Shown one piece after another: positions 45,513-57,254 of a stretch of DNA of 64,000 bases (position 1 is its first letter; each line of letters opens with the position of its first letter). The notes under the pieces were generated by a model. It ran no database searches and was not told the origin of the DNA. It was given only the letters and a program-made list of their open reading frames with translations. Where the stretch lies: contig CM019713.1 in assembly GCA_009760885.1 (NCBI GenBank), forward strand, positions 27,060,927-27,124,926, written 5' to 3'. The position numbers were made by a program, and so were the translations under genes. Origin of the DNA: Achatina immaculata (Eukaryota; Mollusca; Gastropoda; Stylommatophora; Achatinidae).

Positions 45513-47593
45513 CAAGAGGATCTTTTTCAGCTACGTGTTATTTTGTGTTTATTTGTTGTTTCATTATTTTCGCCGTCCTTGATAAAGGCATGTGGCGAAA
45601 ATATTGGTTTGCTACTGTTTGTATTACATTTACACACGCTCTTCTCAGCTGCACTATACACGTCTGAAAACAGATAACATAGAGCTGGATTCCTTCAGTG
45701 TTATAGTTCCTTTATTTTATACTGCAAATCAGCTGTTGGATATTTCGGATTTGAAGTACTAGAATATTCCATTTCAAAAGTGAATAAAATAAGGAAAAGT
45801 TTGCTAGATTCTAGAAGAATGAGAGGTGTTACCAAGTGGTTTCACGATTACTTTAAAGGGCAAAGTTGTCCACCAAGACTTTAGAAAACAACTTTAGAGG
45901 CTTAAAAATGACTGACAAATTAAATCGAATCAAATAAAGGACTATAAAGATCGTTAAGTTATAGAACTTCACTTGCTATGCGATACTGTAGTCTTTATCA
46001 CTTGGGACTTAGTCCACCGGGATTGTGTGCCTTGTAGCATAAAATACATTTAATGAATGTTCAGTTATTTCTTTTGTTCTGAGTTTATTTCTAGTCGACT
46101 TTTAATGAAGATATTAATGATATCACTACGAGGAGAAGTCTTATCTTTCCGTCTGAAATGTCATCATAATCTTGCGCCGTCTAAAACGGGAAGCTTGGCT
46201 GCAGTGGATCTTTATCGTTGTATTCTATGACTTGTTTCTGTGATACACACCATCATGTTTTCCCCATCCATCTTTATTGTTGACGTTATCCTGCCCTTTT
46301 AAAACTTTATTTTCCTCCATTACTATCTTCAGGTGATATGCCTAAGGCATCAACGGCACTTCAAACACCTCTCACTCAATCAGACGTGTCCTGGCTGGTC
46401 ATTGTTATAGTATCTTAGAGTGAAAAGAAGGCCAAGACCAAAATAATAAAAGTATCACAAAAACATAAGTGGGACAAGATCAAGAAGTGGACTTAGAGGC
46501 AGCTTGTTCATGTTCTCTTCACGTCCGACTTCAGACTGTCAAACTTTCAGACTGACGTGAAGATTACTGAAAATGTTCGCGTAGAATGTCATTTAAAATG
46601 AAAGTTAGAAATTCCTGTTACACTAAATTCGATTCTCTCTCTCTCCCCCCCCCCCCCACCTTTTTTTCCCTTCTTTTCGGTTTTTTTTTTTCGTGTAAGT
46701 AAATCCATTACTGCTATCTATAAGGAGTGTCAGTTGAGGGCAATATTGGAGTGTTCTCAGAACATACGACTCTATACACCAGGGATCAAGAGAACGTTGG
46801 CCGCACTGGTCTTCCGTACACACTACGCTTCATGAATAATTGAAAGAGTCGGCCACTGCTTACGTGTCATTTTTCTCTGGACATCTTTCTGCAGCCTGAA
46901 AGCACTCCGCGCTAAGAAAACATCGTGATTTGCACCGGAGAAAAACAGCAGAAAAATGTCAGCATAACTTCAGCAGATATCGAACAGGAAAGGTGAGGAA
47001 CAGGGTAAGCGTTTGGAATTTTTTTAAAAAGCAGAAGTCGGGAGCTGAAGTGATAAATAAACAAGAGAAGCAATGAGAAATTATGTTATCCTGTTTTGCG
47101 GGCGAGATCTTTGCACTTCTGCGCATTAATGGCAGTGATACGGATACACAGGCTTGACTGATGGCTTTGTTGCTTGTCTTGTGTGGAAAACTGAATACTG
47201 AGAGCAGCAGACATTGCTCTCAAACCGGGCTAATGTATGTTTCATTACACAAATATTTTGCATACTCAATTTTTAAACTGCCATAAAAGCTAAACATGTG
47301 CCACTCGTCAATTCCCAGTATAACATGGCGGATGAATTTATTATACATTTCGTATGCAGACTTTGATCCAGTTCAAAATATAACATTTTGTTGCAAATCT
47401 TCCCACACAGCAAAGACATATATTTCCTTGTGACTGTTGATAGGGGGCTTCATTTTCGGAAACGAAAGAACATAGTTCACTTTTCCCCCTGATTATTGCC
47501 GTTTTGAATCGCTAGGTAAATGATAAAAATAATTTTTGGACATAATTTCACAAACCCACAAATATGGACAAACAAGCAAGGGGAAATGTACAG
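45513..47593. other. About 2.1 kb of unique sequence, nothing recognised
   Basis: A plus frame (45473-45667) runs out of the satellite and is hydrophobic; no gene is supported. A poly-C/poly-T run lies near 46645-46692. Confidence 0.5.
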
Positions 47594-47670
47594 AACGAAC
47601 GGACGAACGAACGAACATACTTTATTTTCAAAGAGTTAAGATTTGGGCTCAAAGGGTTAAGAATTGGGCG
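47594..47670 (-). mobile_element. CR1-like 3' terminus with (GTTC)n tail
   Basis: Plus strand reads GAACGAACGAAC, CTTTATTTTCAAAGAGTTAA and GATTTGGGC. This is the reverse of the LINE 3' module, heavily shortened. Confidence 0.7.
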
Positions 47671-47709
47671 GATGGATGGACGGACTGATTAATCATATCG
47701 ACAAGGAGG

Positions 47710-47901
47710 CAGGGCCCTTTTAACAGCATCGGGGCCCCTGGGCAAAGTAATGCACTGGGCCTCCACTATTTCTCTCTATGCACGCACAGCACACCCACTA
47801 TATACATGCACACACATAGACTTCCATGGGCTGGCTGAGCCACCATACACTTGGGGCCCCTGGGCAGTGCCTAGGTGGGCCCATACATTAAAACGCCACT
47901 G
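47710..47901. mobile_element. hAT-like MITE with 8-bp target duplication
   Basis: 192 bp. The left end CAGGGCCCTTTTAA and the reverse-complemented right end CAGTGGCGTTTTAA match at 11 of 14 positions. The flanks CAAGGAGG at 47702-47709 and 47902-47909 are identical. CAG-type termini with an 8-bp duplication are the hAT hallmark. The interior is GGGGCCCCTGGGCA-rich (two copies) and non-coding. Confidence 0.87.
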
Positions 47902-48241
47902 CAAGGAGGCACTTAAAAACTAATCATATATAAACAGCTGCCCTATCAAAATTACAGGGAGATAAGCAAATAAATTGTGAATGTAGTACCTATCAACAAA
48001 GACTATGCGAAAGGGGAATAACAAAGGGCAGTGGCAGGTATTCAGAACTTAGCTGAAAAGATCGAACTGTATTCAGTCAATGTGCCATTGGCACTCTCAC
48101 ATATCATACATTGGGAGCACCACCGAGATTAAAGGCTGAGCACACACACAGGATTGTCCTGAGTGTAAGGAGGCCCATCTCTAGGCCAGCAGCAGAGCAT
48201 GGCCGTTCTTCAAATTCATATACAGACAAATATGCAGATAC
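47902..48241. other. No recognisable feature
   Basis: Unique sequence before the TA tract. Confidence 0.45.

Positions 48242-48314
<73 letters not shown>
48242..48314. repeat. (TA)n microsatellite
   Basis: About 36 TA units. Confidence 0.98.
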
Positions 48315-48317
<3 letters not shown>

Positions 48318-48601
48318 CTGATGCAGATATTACGTTTAGGAACAAGAGCATTAAAGAAGAAGAAGAAGAATGTAGTGAATAATACAGAAATAAGAGAAGA
48401 CGTAGCCTAAACACTGATATAAAGGAAGTGAATTTCACACATTATTTAAGAGAATTCAAGGATCTTTCCGATCGAAGAGATGAGAAACTTAAACTTAAAT
48501 AGGACGCAAGCAGGCATCTCATTATACCAGGGCACAGGAAATAACAAGATTTGAATAAATCTGATGTTCTCATGGAAACAAATACACGCTTTGACGGACT
48601 A

Positions 48602-49291
48602 AAAAAGAAAGAAAGAGAGAGAGGGGGAGAGAGGGAGAGAGAGAGGGAGAAAGAGAGAGAGAGGGAGAAAGAGAGGGAGAGAGAGTGGGAAAGAGGGAGA
48701 GACAGAGAGGGAGAAAGAGAGGGAGAAAGAGGGAGAGAGAGAGGGAGAAAGAGGGAGAAAGAGAGGGAGAGAGAGGGAGAAAGAGAGGGAGAGAGAGGGA
48801 GAAAGAGAGAGGAGAGAGAGAGGGAGAAAGAGAGGGAGAGAGAGGGAGAAAGAGAGGGAGAGAGAGAGGGAGAAAGAGAGAGGGAGAGAGAAAGGGAGAG
48901 AGAGGAGAAAAGAGAGGGATAGAGAGAGGGGGAGAGAGAGGGAGAAAGAGAGGGAGAAAGAGAGGGAGAGAGAGAGAGGTAGAGAGAGGGAGAAAGAGAG
49001 GGAGAGAGAAAGAGAGGGAGAAAGAGAGAGAGAGAAAGAGAGGGAGAGAGAGAGGGAGAAAGAGAGAGGGAGAGAGAAAGGGAGAGAGAGGAGAAAGAGA
49101 GGGATAGAGAGAGGGGGAGAGAGAGGGAGAAAGAGAGGGAGAAAGAGAGGGAGAGAGAGAGAGGTAGAGAGAGGGAGAAAGAGAGGGAGAGAGAAAGAGA
49201 GGGAGAAAGAGAGAGAGAGGGAGAAAGAGAGGGAGAGAGAGAGGGAGAAAGAAAGAGTGAGAGAGGGAGAGAGAGGGAGAGAGAGAGAAGT
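48602..49291. repeat. 690-bp purine tract (GAGAGGGAGAAAGA)
   Basis: Almost pure A+G on plus. A block of about 220 bp, including GGAGAGAGAGGAG(A)AAAGAG and AGAGAGGTAGAGAGAG, recurs (near 48895 and 49085), so part is a recent duplication. Glu/Arg-rich and Ser/Leu-rich frames are artefacts. Confidence 0.97.
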
Positions 49292-49655
49292 GTCTCTCAA
49301 AAACAACACCGTATATTTGGAGATGGTACTAGTGTTAAATGCGCAACATATGAAAGAACCATCCTGACAGGACACAACTGATTTGGATTCTTACTCACAA
49401 AAAACTGAATCAGGCAACAAAATAAAAATAACAAAAGTATATTTACAGAAATACAGTTAGATGTATCACGAGGGAGACTGTTCAACGGAAAAAAAATAAT
49501 TCGAAGGATAGAAAGAGGAGAAAAGTAATTGAAAAGGAACAAAAAGAAAGAAAAAAAGTTGCCGACCTGGAAGAAACAGAAAAAAGATAAATTCAAACGT
49601 ATTAAAAAAAAGTAATTATACGAAAGGAAGATTTAAAAAGCTACTTTAAAGGATT

Positions 49656-49697
<42 letters not shown>

Positions 49698-50025
49698 GTT
49701 CGAAAGAGGCCGAAAAATAGAAAAATGTAATTTAAAGAAAAGAAACAAAAAAAAAACAAACCAGAAGGTAATTTAAGAGGAAGAAAGAGACAAAGTAAAG
49801 TACAAGCAAAACTGGAGCTAATGCCAAAGGAAAGACACACAAAGAGAAGACGATCACGAAGAGAGAATAGCATGGGCAGATACGAGGGAGGGTCAAAAAG
49901 AGATCGCAGTTTTGCCATCAGAATTCGAAATCGAGTAGTAGACATTTGTACGACAGATATGTTGTACTCTCCCTCTTTAGATAGACGTAATCGGAGCTAC
50001 GGTTGTTGGACACAGAACGAACGAA
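49292..50025. other. No gene recognised
   Basis: A-rich sequence with (GA)n at 49656-49695. A basic plus-strand frame from 49821 has no recognised domain. Confidence 0.45.
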
Positions 50026-50140
50026 CGAACGAACAAACATATTTCATTTTCAAAGGGTTAAGAATCGCACACGCAGGCCCGTCTAACACTCTGCCCTTCA
50101 TCATACAGCTTTCACTCAGTCACAGTCATCCAGCATTCAG
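50026..50140 (-). mobile_element. CR1-like LINE 3' terminus with (GTTC)n tail
   Basis: Plus strand shows GAACGAACGAACGAAC, TTTTCAAAGGGTTAAGAATC, ACGCAGGCCCGTCTAACA and CTGCCCTTCATCATACAGCT: the reverse of the shared 3' module. Confidence 0.82.
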
Positions 50141-50754
50141 AGAAAAAGTGAGCCAGCACGGAATGGTGACATTCGTTCTCTCTAAAACCAAAAAAAACCT
50201 CCGTCGGACTGAAAGTTGATGTTCGTGCTTGTCTAGAGCTGTAAAAGCTCAATATTGGAACATTACATGCCCAAAGGAACAACTACCAACAGAAAAACAA
50301 ATTGTTATCTGTTTGAGAACCTTCAATCAGTTCAGAAGGTTGGAGTCTTCTCAGTTCTAGTGTGTTCTTACATCATGGTAATACGCAGCCTTATACAGCT
50401 CCTGCAGGAGCTCACCAGATTACGAATCTGCATGTAGAGTGTCTTCCACATATGACATGTTCATCGGATCTTGCACCATGTGATTATCATGTGATTGGAT
50501 ATCTCTAGAAGGCGCTATGTTGGAAGATAAAAGAGAAAAAGAATATCTTTTGTTTCTAGAGGAATTATTGAAGCTGTGGCAGAGCTGCGCTGAGCGTGGT
50601 GGGGACTATGTTCAAAACTAATAAAGGGGTTTCAATTATATATATATATATGTATATGTATGTATGGTTTACATTAATAAAACATATTGCGTGTAGACAG
50701 ACAGAGAGATAGACGGATGAGCGGACGGACATATAGACAGACAGACGGACGGAC
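50141..50754. other. No recognisable feature
   Basis: Unique sequence with a short (TA)n at 50637-50653. Confidence 0.45.
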
Positions 50755-50755
50755 G

Positions 50756-50847
<92 letters not shown>
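50755..50847. repeat. (ATAG)n microsatellite
   Basis: About 23 ATAG units, abutting the 3' tail of the minus-strand LINE. Confidence 0.97.
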
Positions 50848-50849
<2 letters not shown>

Positions 50850-51865
50850 ATGAATAATCTTTATTTTTAAATGGTAAAGAACTGGGCACGCAGGCCCGTC
50901 TTACATTCTGTCCTTCATCACTCCATCTTTTATTCTTCCTACACACTTGATTTAATACAAATTAAATTAGGAAAAATATATCAAAAGATTGTAAGATTAA
51001 ACTATTACATTCAAAGTAAAAGGAAAGAAGTAATTAACCTAATAAAATAGCTCTCACACACATATACGCACACACAGACATGTACATAAACAAAAATACA
51101 TTGTCAGTACAGATCTTCTAACATATGTTTTTTAAACAGACATTAAAATAATTTCTAACAATATCTAACAAGTTACTTTTCGAACTATATCATTTTAATA
51201 CTTGATGGTTGGCGAGTCATGGGTTGAGAGACTGCTGGTTTTTCTATGGAGGCATATAAATGCAAGCAAGTAAATAATGAAACAGGTTTGAGTTAAAGAA
51301 TGAAGTATTACTAATGGATTTTAAATGATAAGTGAGGGTGTTCCAGAGCTGTACTGCAGAGTATGCAAGGCCTTTCTTGTACAAATCAATCCTGGGTTTA
51401 GGAAGAAGACAGTTTTTTTTAAATGCTGGCTATGTTTAGTGTCTAAGTGTACTACTCTATGGAAGTGAATACTGGAAAATCACCAAAACCATAGAAAACA
51501 AGTTGAATTCTTTCCAGACTAAATGTTTACGAAGAATTGGAAAAATATTTTGGCCAAACACCATAAGAAATAACATCTTATTAGCAGAAATGCAGATGAC
51601 ACCACTGACAACAATTACTGAGGAAAGACGCTGGCGATGGCTGGGACATGTGCTCCGAATGACTGACAACTCACTACCAAAAATAGCACTAAGATGGACA
51701 CCACAGGGGAGCAGAAGTAAGGGTAGACCAAAAGAGACATAGAGAAGAAAAACAGAAAGGATGTTGAGCAATAGAGGGCTCACCTGGGCAAGAGCAGAAA
51801 AAAAGGCGAAGGACAGGCATTTGTGGAAAACCCTTGCGGAAGCCCCATGTGCCCTGGGCACTTAA

Positions 51866-51913
<48 letters not shown>

Positions 51914-52753
51914 TTTAGTGTTATACGTAAACAGTGACCACAAGCAAGGCGGAACATTGTGCGACAGAATTCTGTGATAAAAATTTGTTAAAAATGACTC
52001 TGTATTTGAGGGGTAACATTTTGAGTTGTTTGTGTTGATCTACAGTCTGTACTGGGTGTTTGTCACAAATCAGATTTAATGCTCGTTTCTGAAGTGAGTG
52101 GAGCCTTTTTGTGTTTGGGACTGAGCATCCATCCCAGATTGTGGAACAGTAATCTAAGTGTGTTTGTATGTGTGATATGTAGAATATCTTTCTTGTGTCT
52201 TTGTCGATAAAGTGTTTAATTTTGGCTAGTTGGTAAACTTTCTGTGCAATCAAGTTTGTTATGTTATGAACGTGAGAATTCCAAGTTAAATGCTGATCAG
52301 TGATGAGTCCTAGAGTTTTATGTTCATGAACATTTTCTATTGCCTTAGTCCCAGCACAAAGCTGTTGTGAAGTTTTTGTTGCATTCTGCAGTTTCTGTCT
52401 TGTAGTGATAAGCATGGATTTTGTTTTGTTGGTGTTTATCAACATTTCATTTTTATTACTCCATTTAATCAAACTGTTTATATCAATATGGAGCGTTGCC
52501 TGTAGGTTATTGGTATTATAGTCACTATTGCAAACAATACAATCATCAGCAAAAAGATCACATGAAGAGTGCTTTAAATGTAATGGTAAGTCGTTAATAT
52601 AGATAGGAAAGAGAAGAGGACCAAGAATGGAGCCTTGAGGAATACCAGTATCAACCACAGAAGAGTCAGATATTTCGTTTCTAAAGCAAACTGCTTGTTT
52701 TCTATCTGACAGAAAAGATTTTTGTTAGGTCAGGGTGTAATCTACAACATTCC

Positions 52754-52755
<2 letters not shown>
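50848..52755 (-). mobile_element. CR1-like LINE, RT to 3' end, split by a nested LINE
   Basis: Minus strand. From 52755: SDRKQAVCFRNEISDSSVVD, TGIPQGSILGPLLFPIYIND, the palm motif LFADDCIVC (FADD intact), SMLITTRQKL, HKTLGLITDQHLTWNSHVHN, KHFIDKDTRKIFYISHIQTH, YCSTIWDG and SLQKRALNLI. A nested element lies at 51443-51910. The 3' part (KPRIDLYK-like, AVQLWNTL-like, 3' UTR, CAGGCCCGTCTTACATTCTG in reverse, AATGAAT tail) ends at 50848. The visible RT part is open for about 245 codons, so the copy is rather young, but it is 5'-truncated. Confidence 0.9.
51443..51910 (+). mobile_element. Nested LINE C-terminal fragment with (GA)n tail
   Basis: Encodes LYYGSEYWKITKTIENKLNS, FQTKCLRRIGKIFWPNTIRN, TEERRWRWLGHVLRMTDNSL, ALRWTPQGSRSKGRPKET, a stop, then a TWARAEKKAKDRHLWKTLAE-like end. 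It finishes in TTGAGAGAGAG. The flanks ATGTTTAGTGT at 51432-51442 and 51911-51921 are an exact 11-bp target duplication. The (GA)n is thus probably the element's own tail. Confidence 0.92.
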
Positions 52756-52789
<34 letters not shown>

Positions 52790-52818
52790 TGATAGATAGA
52801 TAGATAGATAGATAGAGA
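52756..52818. repeat. (GATA)n microsatellite
   Basis: About 15 units; marks the truncated 5' edge of the minus-strand LINE. Confidence 0.96.
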
Positions 52819-53400
52819 ACACACATTTAACTATATCTTTAAAAACTCTTCTGCTGTTACCAGCATTTTTCATAAAATAGACTTACGTTGCAAAAAGTTG
52901 CCTTATGTCAGATATCAATTAGCCGCGCGTACAAGATAATGGCGGCTCTGATGCGATCTGCCTCGTGGGTTTTTATAAGATGGTATTATCTCCTCTTGTT
53001 TACGTTTGTTTTATGTTTATTCTTGTTTACGTGTGGTCGTTGTTTATTCTTGTTTACGTGTGGTCGTTGTTTATTCTTGTTTACGTGGCACGAAGTGAAT
53101 GAGAGCTGGGTTCACAGTTTCAAGTGTTAAAGTGCCAGAATGAGATGTAACCAGTTTACATGCCCGTAACTGATGAGTCATTTGCGTTGTTATGCACTTT
53201 TGTTTTTATATGAATGGACGTGACAGTGACTGCGGTAAAAACTGGTTCTAGTAAAGGTAGACGGAGGTGCCCAATATGTGAACAACGGAGAAGGCAAATG
53301 TGGCCAACGACCACACAGGAGCAGAGCAAACTGTATGGGGATGTCCATCTCCCTCCAGGTGATCATCAGTTACTTCAAAAGTATACATGTTGACATTTGA
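52819..53400. other. No gene; short 27-bp array
   Basis: 53005-53090 has three copies of TCTTGTTTACGTGTGGTCGT plus TGTTTAT. Otherwise unique. Confidence 0.5.
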
Positions 53401-53453
53401 AGCCGTTAGGAGGAGGAGGAGGAGAACGATGAGGATGAGGAGAAGAAGAAGAA

Positions 53454-53545
53454 GGAATGAATGAATGAATGAATGAATGAATAATCTTTATTTTTAAAGG
53501 GTAAAGAATTGGGCACGCAGGCCAGTCTTACATTCTGCCCTTCAA
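53454..53545 (-). mobile_element. CR1-like LINE 3' terminus with (ATTC)n tail
   Basis: Plus strand: (GAAT)n, AATCTTTATTTTTAAAGGGT, AAAGAATTGGGCACGCAGGC, CAGTCTTACATTCTGCCCTT. It contains only the last ~90 bp of the element, lodged between a GA-rich patch and a GAA tract. Confidence 0.85.
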
Positions 53546-53975
53546 GAAGAAGAAGAAGACAACGACGACGACGAAGAAGAAGTAGTAGAAGAAGAAGAAG
53601 AAGAAAAAGAAGAAGAAGACGACGAAGAATAAGAAGAAGAAGAAGAAGCAGAAGAAGAAGAAGAAGACGACGACGACGACGAAGAAGAAGAAGAAGAAGA
53701 AGACGAAGAAGAAGAAGAAGAAGACGAAGAAGAAGAAGAAGAAGCAGAAGAAGACGACGAAGAAGAAGAAGACGAAGAAGACGAAGAAGAAGAAGAAGAA
53801 GACGAAGAAGAAGAAGAAGAAGACGAAGAAGAAGAAGAAGAAGAAGAAGAAGACGAAGAAGAAGAAGAAGAAGAAGAAGAAGACGACGACGAAGAAGAAG
53901 AAGAAGACGAAGAAGAAGAAGAAGAAGAAGACGAAGAAGAAGAAGAAGACGAAGAAGAAGAAGAAGAAGAAGAAG
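53546..53975. repeat. 430-bp (GAA)n/(GAC)n tract
   Basis: GAAGAA runs punctuated by GAC and occasional GCA. Arg-rich and Phe-rich frames across it are artefacts. Confidence 0.98.
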
Positions 53976-54033
53976 GTATATTTCTTTATGCTGGACTTGA
54001 TTAAGGCATGTCTTGATGAAATATTGTGCTGCT

Positions 54034-54288
54034 GACTGGCCTGGTAGGTTAGGCGCTCGGTGTGATACTCCGCTAGCACCGCGTTCAAATCCAAGCAGTG
54101 GGGATTTTTTTTTCAGGTGCCATCACACAAAAGAGGCCCCAGGTTCACCCCAGCCTCTAAGAATTGGTACCAGAGAAATCTGGGAAGGTAAATGCGGCCA
54201 GGCGCGATACTGACCACATCAGACCTTCATGTGCCCAAGGTCTTGGAGGTACGAGCCTAACAGATTATCTTCAGCGTACCTTAATGTC
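54034..54288 (+). mobile_element. tRNA-derived SINE (family 2), 5' part, split by a LINE
   Basis: Head GGCCTGGTAGGTTAGGCGCT with B-box-like CGTTCAAATCC, GGGATTTTTTTTTC linker, core GGTACCAGAGAAATCTGGGA and CAGGCGCGATACTGACCACA. Its 3' end resumes at 55122. Confidence 0.85.
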
Positions 54289-55121
54289 CTTGATTTTGTC
54301 CTTAATGTACCTTGATTTTGCTGATGACATAACTCTTATCAGTAATAATGTGAATTCCATGCAAGAAAAAACAGATAGCCTGTCTTCACTGGCTAGCAAA
54401 ATAGGACTTGAAATTAACAAGGACAAAACAAAAATAATGAAAATTCCCATCAATCAAAATGGAAAAATACACATAGAAGGGACAGATATTGAAGAAGTCA
54501 ATCAATTTGCATACCTTGGCAGCTACATAGACCAGGATGGTGACACTAGAAAGGAAGTTAGAATCAGAATTGCAAAAGCAGCATCAATCTTCAAGAATCT
54601 TGAGAACATATGGAATTCAAAAGTTATAAGCACAAAAACCAAGTTAAGACTATTCAATTCAAATGTAATATCCACCCTCATTTATGCATGCGAAAGCTGG
54701 AAAACAACTAAAGAAATAGAAAAGAAATTAGACTCTTTTGAAAACAAATGCCTAAGGAAAATACTCGGCATCAAGTGGAATGAATTCAAGAACAATGCAG
54801 AGATAAGACAGATGACTGAACAACAACCAGTCTCACGGGTGATCAGGAAAAGGAGATGGACATATGTTGGTCACTTGATGAGAAGAAATGATCAGAGAAT
54901 TCCAAAACAAGCTATCAAGTGGAACACAACAGGCCGAAGAAAAAGGGGCAGACCGCGTGAAACTCTGAAGAGGACATTATTAAGAGAGGCCAAGTTAACA
55001 GGCATAAAATCCTTTGTTGAGGTTGAAAGACTCGCCGAAGACAGGAAAAATTGGCGAACTACTTTGCGAGCCCTATGTGACGTCTAACGGCACGGGAAGG
55101 ATATAAGATATAAGATATAAG
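54289..55121 (+). mobile_element. LINE with FADD reverse transcriptase inserted in the SINE
   Basis: Open for about 265 codons: LDFADDITLIS, SKIGLEINKDKTKIMKI, NQFAYLGSYIDQDGDTRKEV, STLIYACESWKTTKEIEKKL, CLRKILGIKWNEF, RRWTYVGHLMRRNDQRIPKQ, GRRKRGRPRETLKRTLLREA and the end RTTLRALCDV-stop. A tail of ATAAG units follows. The flanks ACCTTAATGTC at 54278-54288 and 55122-55132 match exactly. This is a young 5'-truncated copy. It is probably RTE/CR1-like, clade uncertain. A related fragment is at 37262-37470. Confidence 0.92.
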
Positions 55122-55165
55122 ACCTTAATGTCATGGAAACGGGGATTTAACTTTACCTATTGCGT
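55122..55165 (+). mobile_element. SINE 3' end beyond the nested LINE
   Basis: After the target duplication the sequence continues ATGGAAACGGGGATTTAACT and TTACC, matching the 3' end of the SINE at 32055-32337. Confidence 0.75.
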
Positions 55166-55631
55166 TGCTGGTGTTATTTCATAAACGTTTCTTTTTTGAA
55201 AAATGCCTTATTGCTAACTTTCTTCATTCCGTTACTCTTTTAACCTTTGTTTGGAAAACTGCACTATACATCTCCGTCTCTTTTCTTTTATAAGGCGGTT
55301 TCGGAAGAGACAAAAAAAAGAAGGAAAAAAGAAGAGGAGGACTAAAGAGGAGGGGAAGAGAGGAAGATGAGAAGGAGGAGAAGCTTTTGATAACAATAAG
55401 AAAATTTAACATTAGTAAATTAAAGGAAGCATTAAAGCTGGAAATGTGAAGGGGAGAGAACCGAGTGCTGTGTGCCAGTGATGTCTGTCATCTTGTCCCC
55501 GCTCGATAAAAAATGAACAAATTGACACAGAAAACAGGTCACAGGGTCTTCTGTCGCTCAGACGGTCTTCGAGACCTTTTAGTCACTGAGAAAATCTTGG
55601 AGGTCGTCAAGTGCAACTCATAAACAATTCT
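55166..55631. other. No recognisable feature
   Basis: Unique sequence with a purine-rich patch at 55308-55385. Confidence 0.45.
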
Positions 55632-55835
55632 GCCTTGAAGCACTGCTGAGATGAAGGAAAACGTCTGTACTTAGAACAAGCATTGATGAGATGATGGACA
55701 ATCTCTGTACTTAAGACAAACATTGATAAGATGATGGACAACCTCTGTACTTAGAACAAGCATTGATGAGATGATGGACAACCTCTGTACTTAGAACAAG
55801 CATTGCTGTGACGATGGACAACGTCTGTCCTTCTT
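55632..55835. repeat. 40-bp minisatellite, 4 copies
   Basis: Unit GAACAAGCATTGATGAGATG plus ATGGACAACCTCTGTACTTA. Confidence 0.92.
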
Positions 55836-56689
55836 TCTAGCTGCGGCCGGTGAAAGTTTACATTTCTTCATTTACCTATTCATGACCAAAATTGTCATTT
55901 TTTCTCTTGAAGTTCGTGAACACAATCAAGACCATGTAGGGTCTCTCCCTTGGTACCAATAGTAACATGTTCAGCCTGAGCAATAGAGCATGGATTCCTA
56001 CGATCCCAGTGATAGTGGAGTCTGTTTAAGATGCACTGCAGCTTCTTGCTTTTCAGCTGTACTCATTTTTAGTCGAAACCCACTCTCTGTTGGACACGAT
56101 GAGTATGCCCCAACATCTTCATCGCATCAGCTACAAAGAACATCATGGGGGTCAGATTTCCAGGGAGATACAACAACAACAAAACAATAACAACAACAAA
56201 ACAATAGCAACACCAACAACAAAACAATAACAACAACAACAACTAATCGTAAAGTTTATGGTTTAGAATAGAAGTTATAAAGAAGCAATACAAGATCTCG
56301 AATAAAGAAAGAGCGCTCTGGATGTTGAGACAATAAAAGAAGAAGAACTAACTAAACTCCTGAAGAAACCTGACAACAAATATTCTGGACATGGCTCTCA
56401 AACGAAAGTTAGAAAACCTTTTACTCGCACAAAAGCTCAAAGGAAAAAGAGAGAGAGGGAGAACAGGTTAAAAGATATCCGAGCAAGTGATGTACGGAGA
56501 GAAAGGCACGAGAAATGATTAGAAATAACAGCACACATATGCAGAAGCATGATTGCCCACATCTGCATAGCGTCTAATGAATGAATGAATGAATGAATGA
56601 ATGATGGCATAACAGGCAGTTTAACGACATACTCGTAGCATACATGTGCTTATTAGCAAGAGTGAAAAAAGGCAACCATCGTAAATTTA
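55836..56689. other. No gene; minor microsatellites
   Basis: CAA-rich tract at 56168-56245 and (AATG)n at 56576-56604. Nothing else was recognised. Confidence 0.45.
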
Positions 56690-57126
56690 GAAAAGAGAGA
56701 ACTATAAAGAAAGAAAAGAGAGAACTATAAAGAAAGAAAAGAGAGAACTATAAAGAAAGAAAAGAGAGAACTATAAAGAAAGAAAAGAGAGAACTATAAA
56801 GAAAGAAAAAAGAGAACTATAAAGAAAGAAAAGAGAGAACTATAAAGAAAGAAAAGAGAGAACTATAAAGAAAGAAAAGAGAGAACTATAAAGAAAGAAA
56901 AGAGAGAACTATAAAGAAAGAAAAGAGAGAACTATAAAGAAAGAAAAGAGAGAACTATAAAGAAAGAAAAGAGAACTATAAAGAAAGAAAAGAGAGAACT
57001 ATAAAGAAAGAAAAGAGAGAACTATAAAGAAAGAAAAGAGAGAACTATAAAGAAAGAAAAGAGAGAACTATAAAGAAAGAAAAGAGAGAACTATAAAGAA
57101 AGAAAAGAGAGAACTATAAAGAAGAA
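56690..57126. repeat. 23-bp satellite, about 19 copies
   Basis: Unit AAAGAAAGAAAAGAGAGAAC plus TAT. Copies are nearly identical apart from two short deletions. Confidence 0.97.
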
Positions 57127-57182
57127 CATATCTGAATAAGAAGAATACAGTAGGTAAAAGTGGTTAAGGTGTGGCGGAAACA

Positions 57183-57254
57183 ACTCACTCACTCACTCAC
57201 TCACTCACTCACTCACTCACTCACTCACTCACTCACTCACTCACTCACTCACTC
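57183..57254. repeat. (CACT)n microsatellite
   Basis: 18 units, almost perfect. Confidence 0.98.

Noticed and set aside
45473..45667. Hydrophobic 64-codon frame as a small membrane protein
   Set aside because: It starts inside the 40-bp satellite and has no supporting context.
48599..49375. 258-codon minus-strand Ser/Leu-rich frame and Glu/Arg-rich plus frames
   Set aside because: Pure low-complexity translation of the purine tract.
53509..54000. Poly-Arg and poly-Phe frames
   Set aside because: Translation of the GAA/GAC tract.
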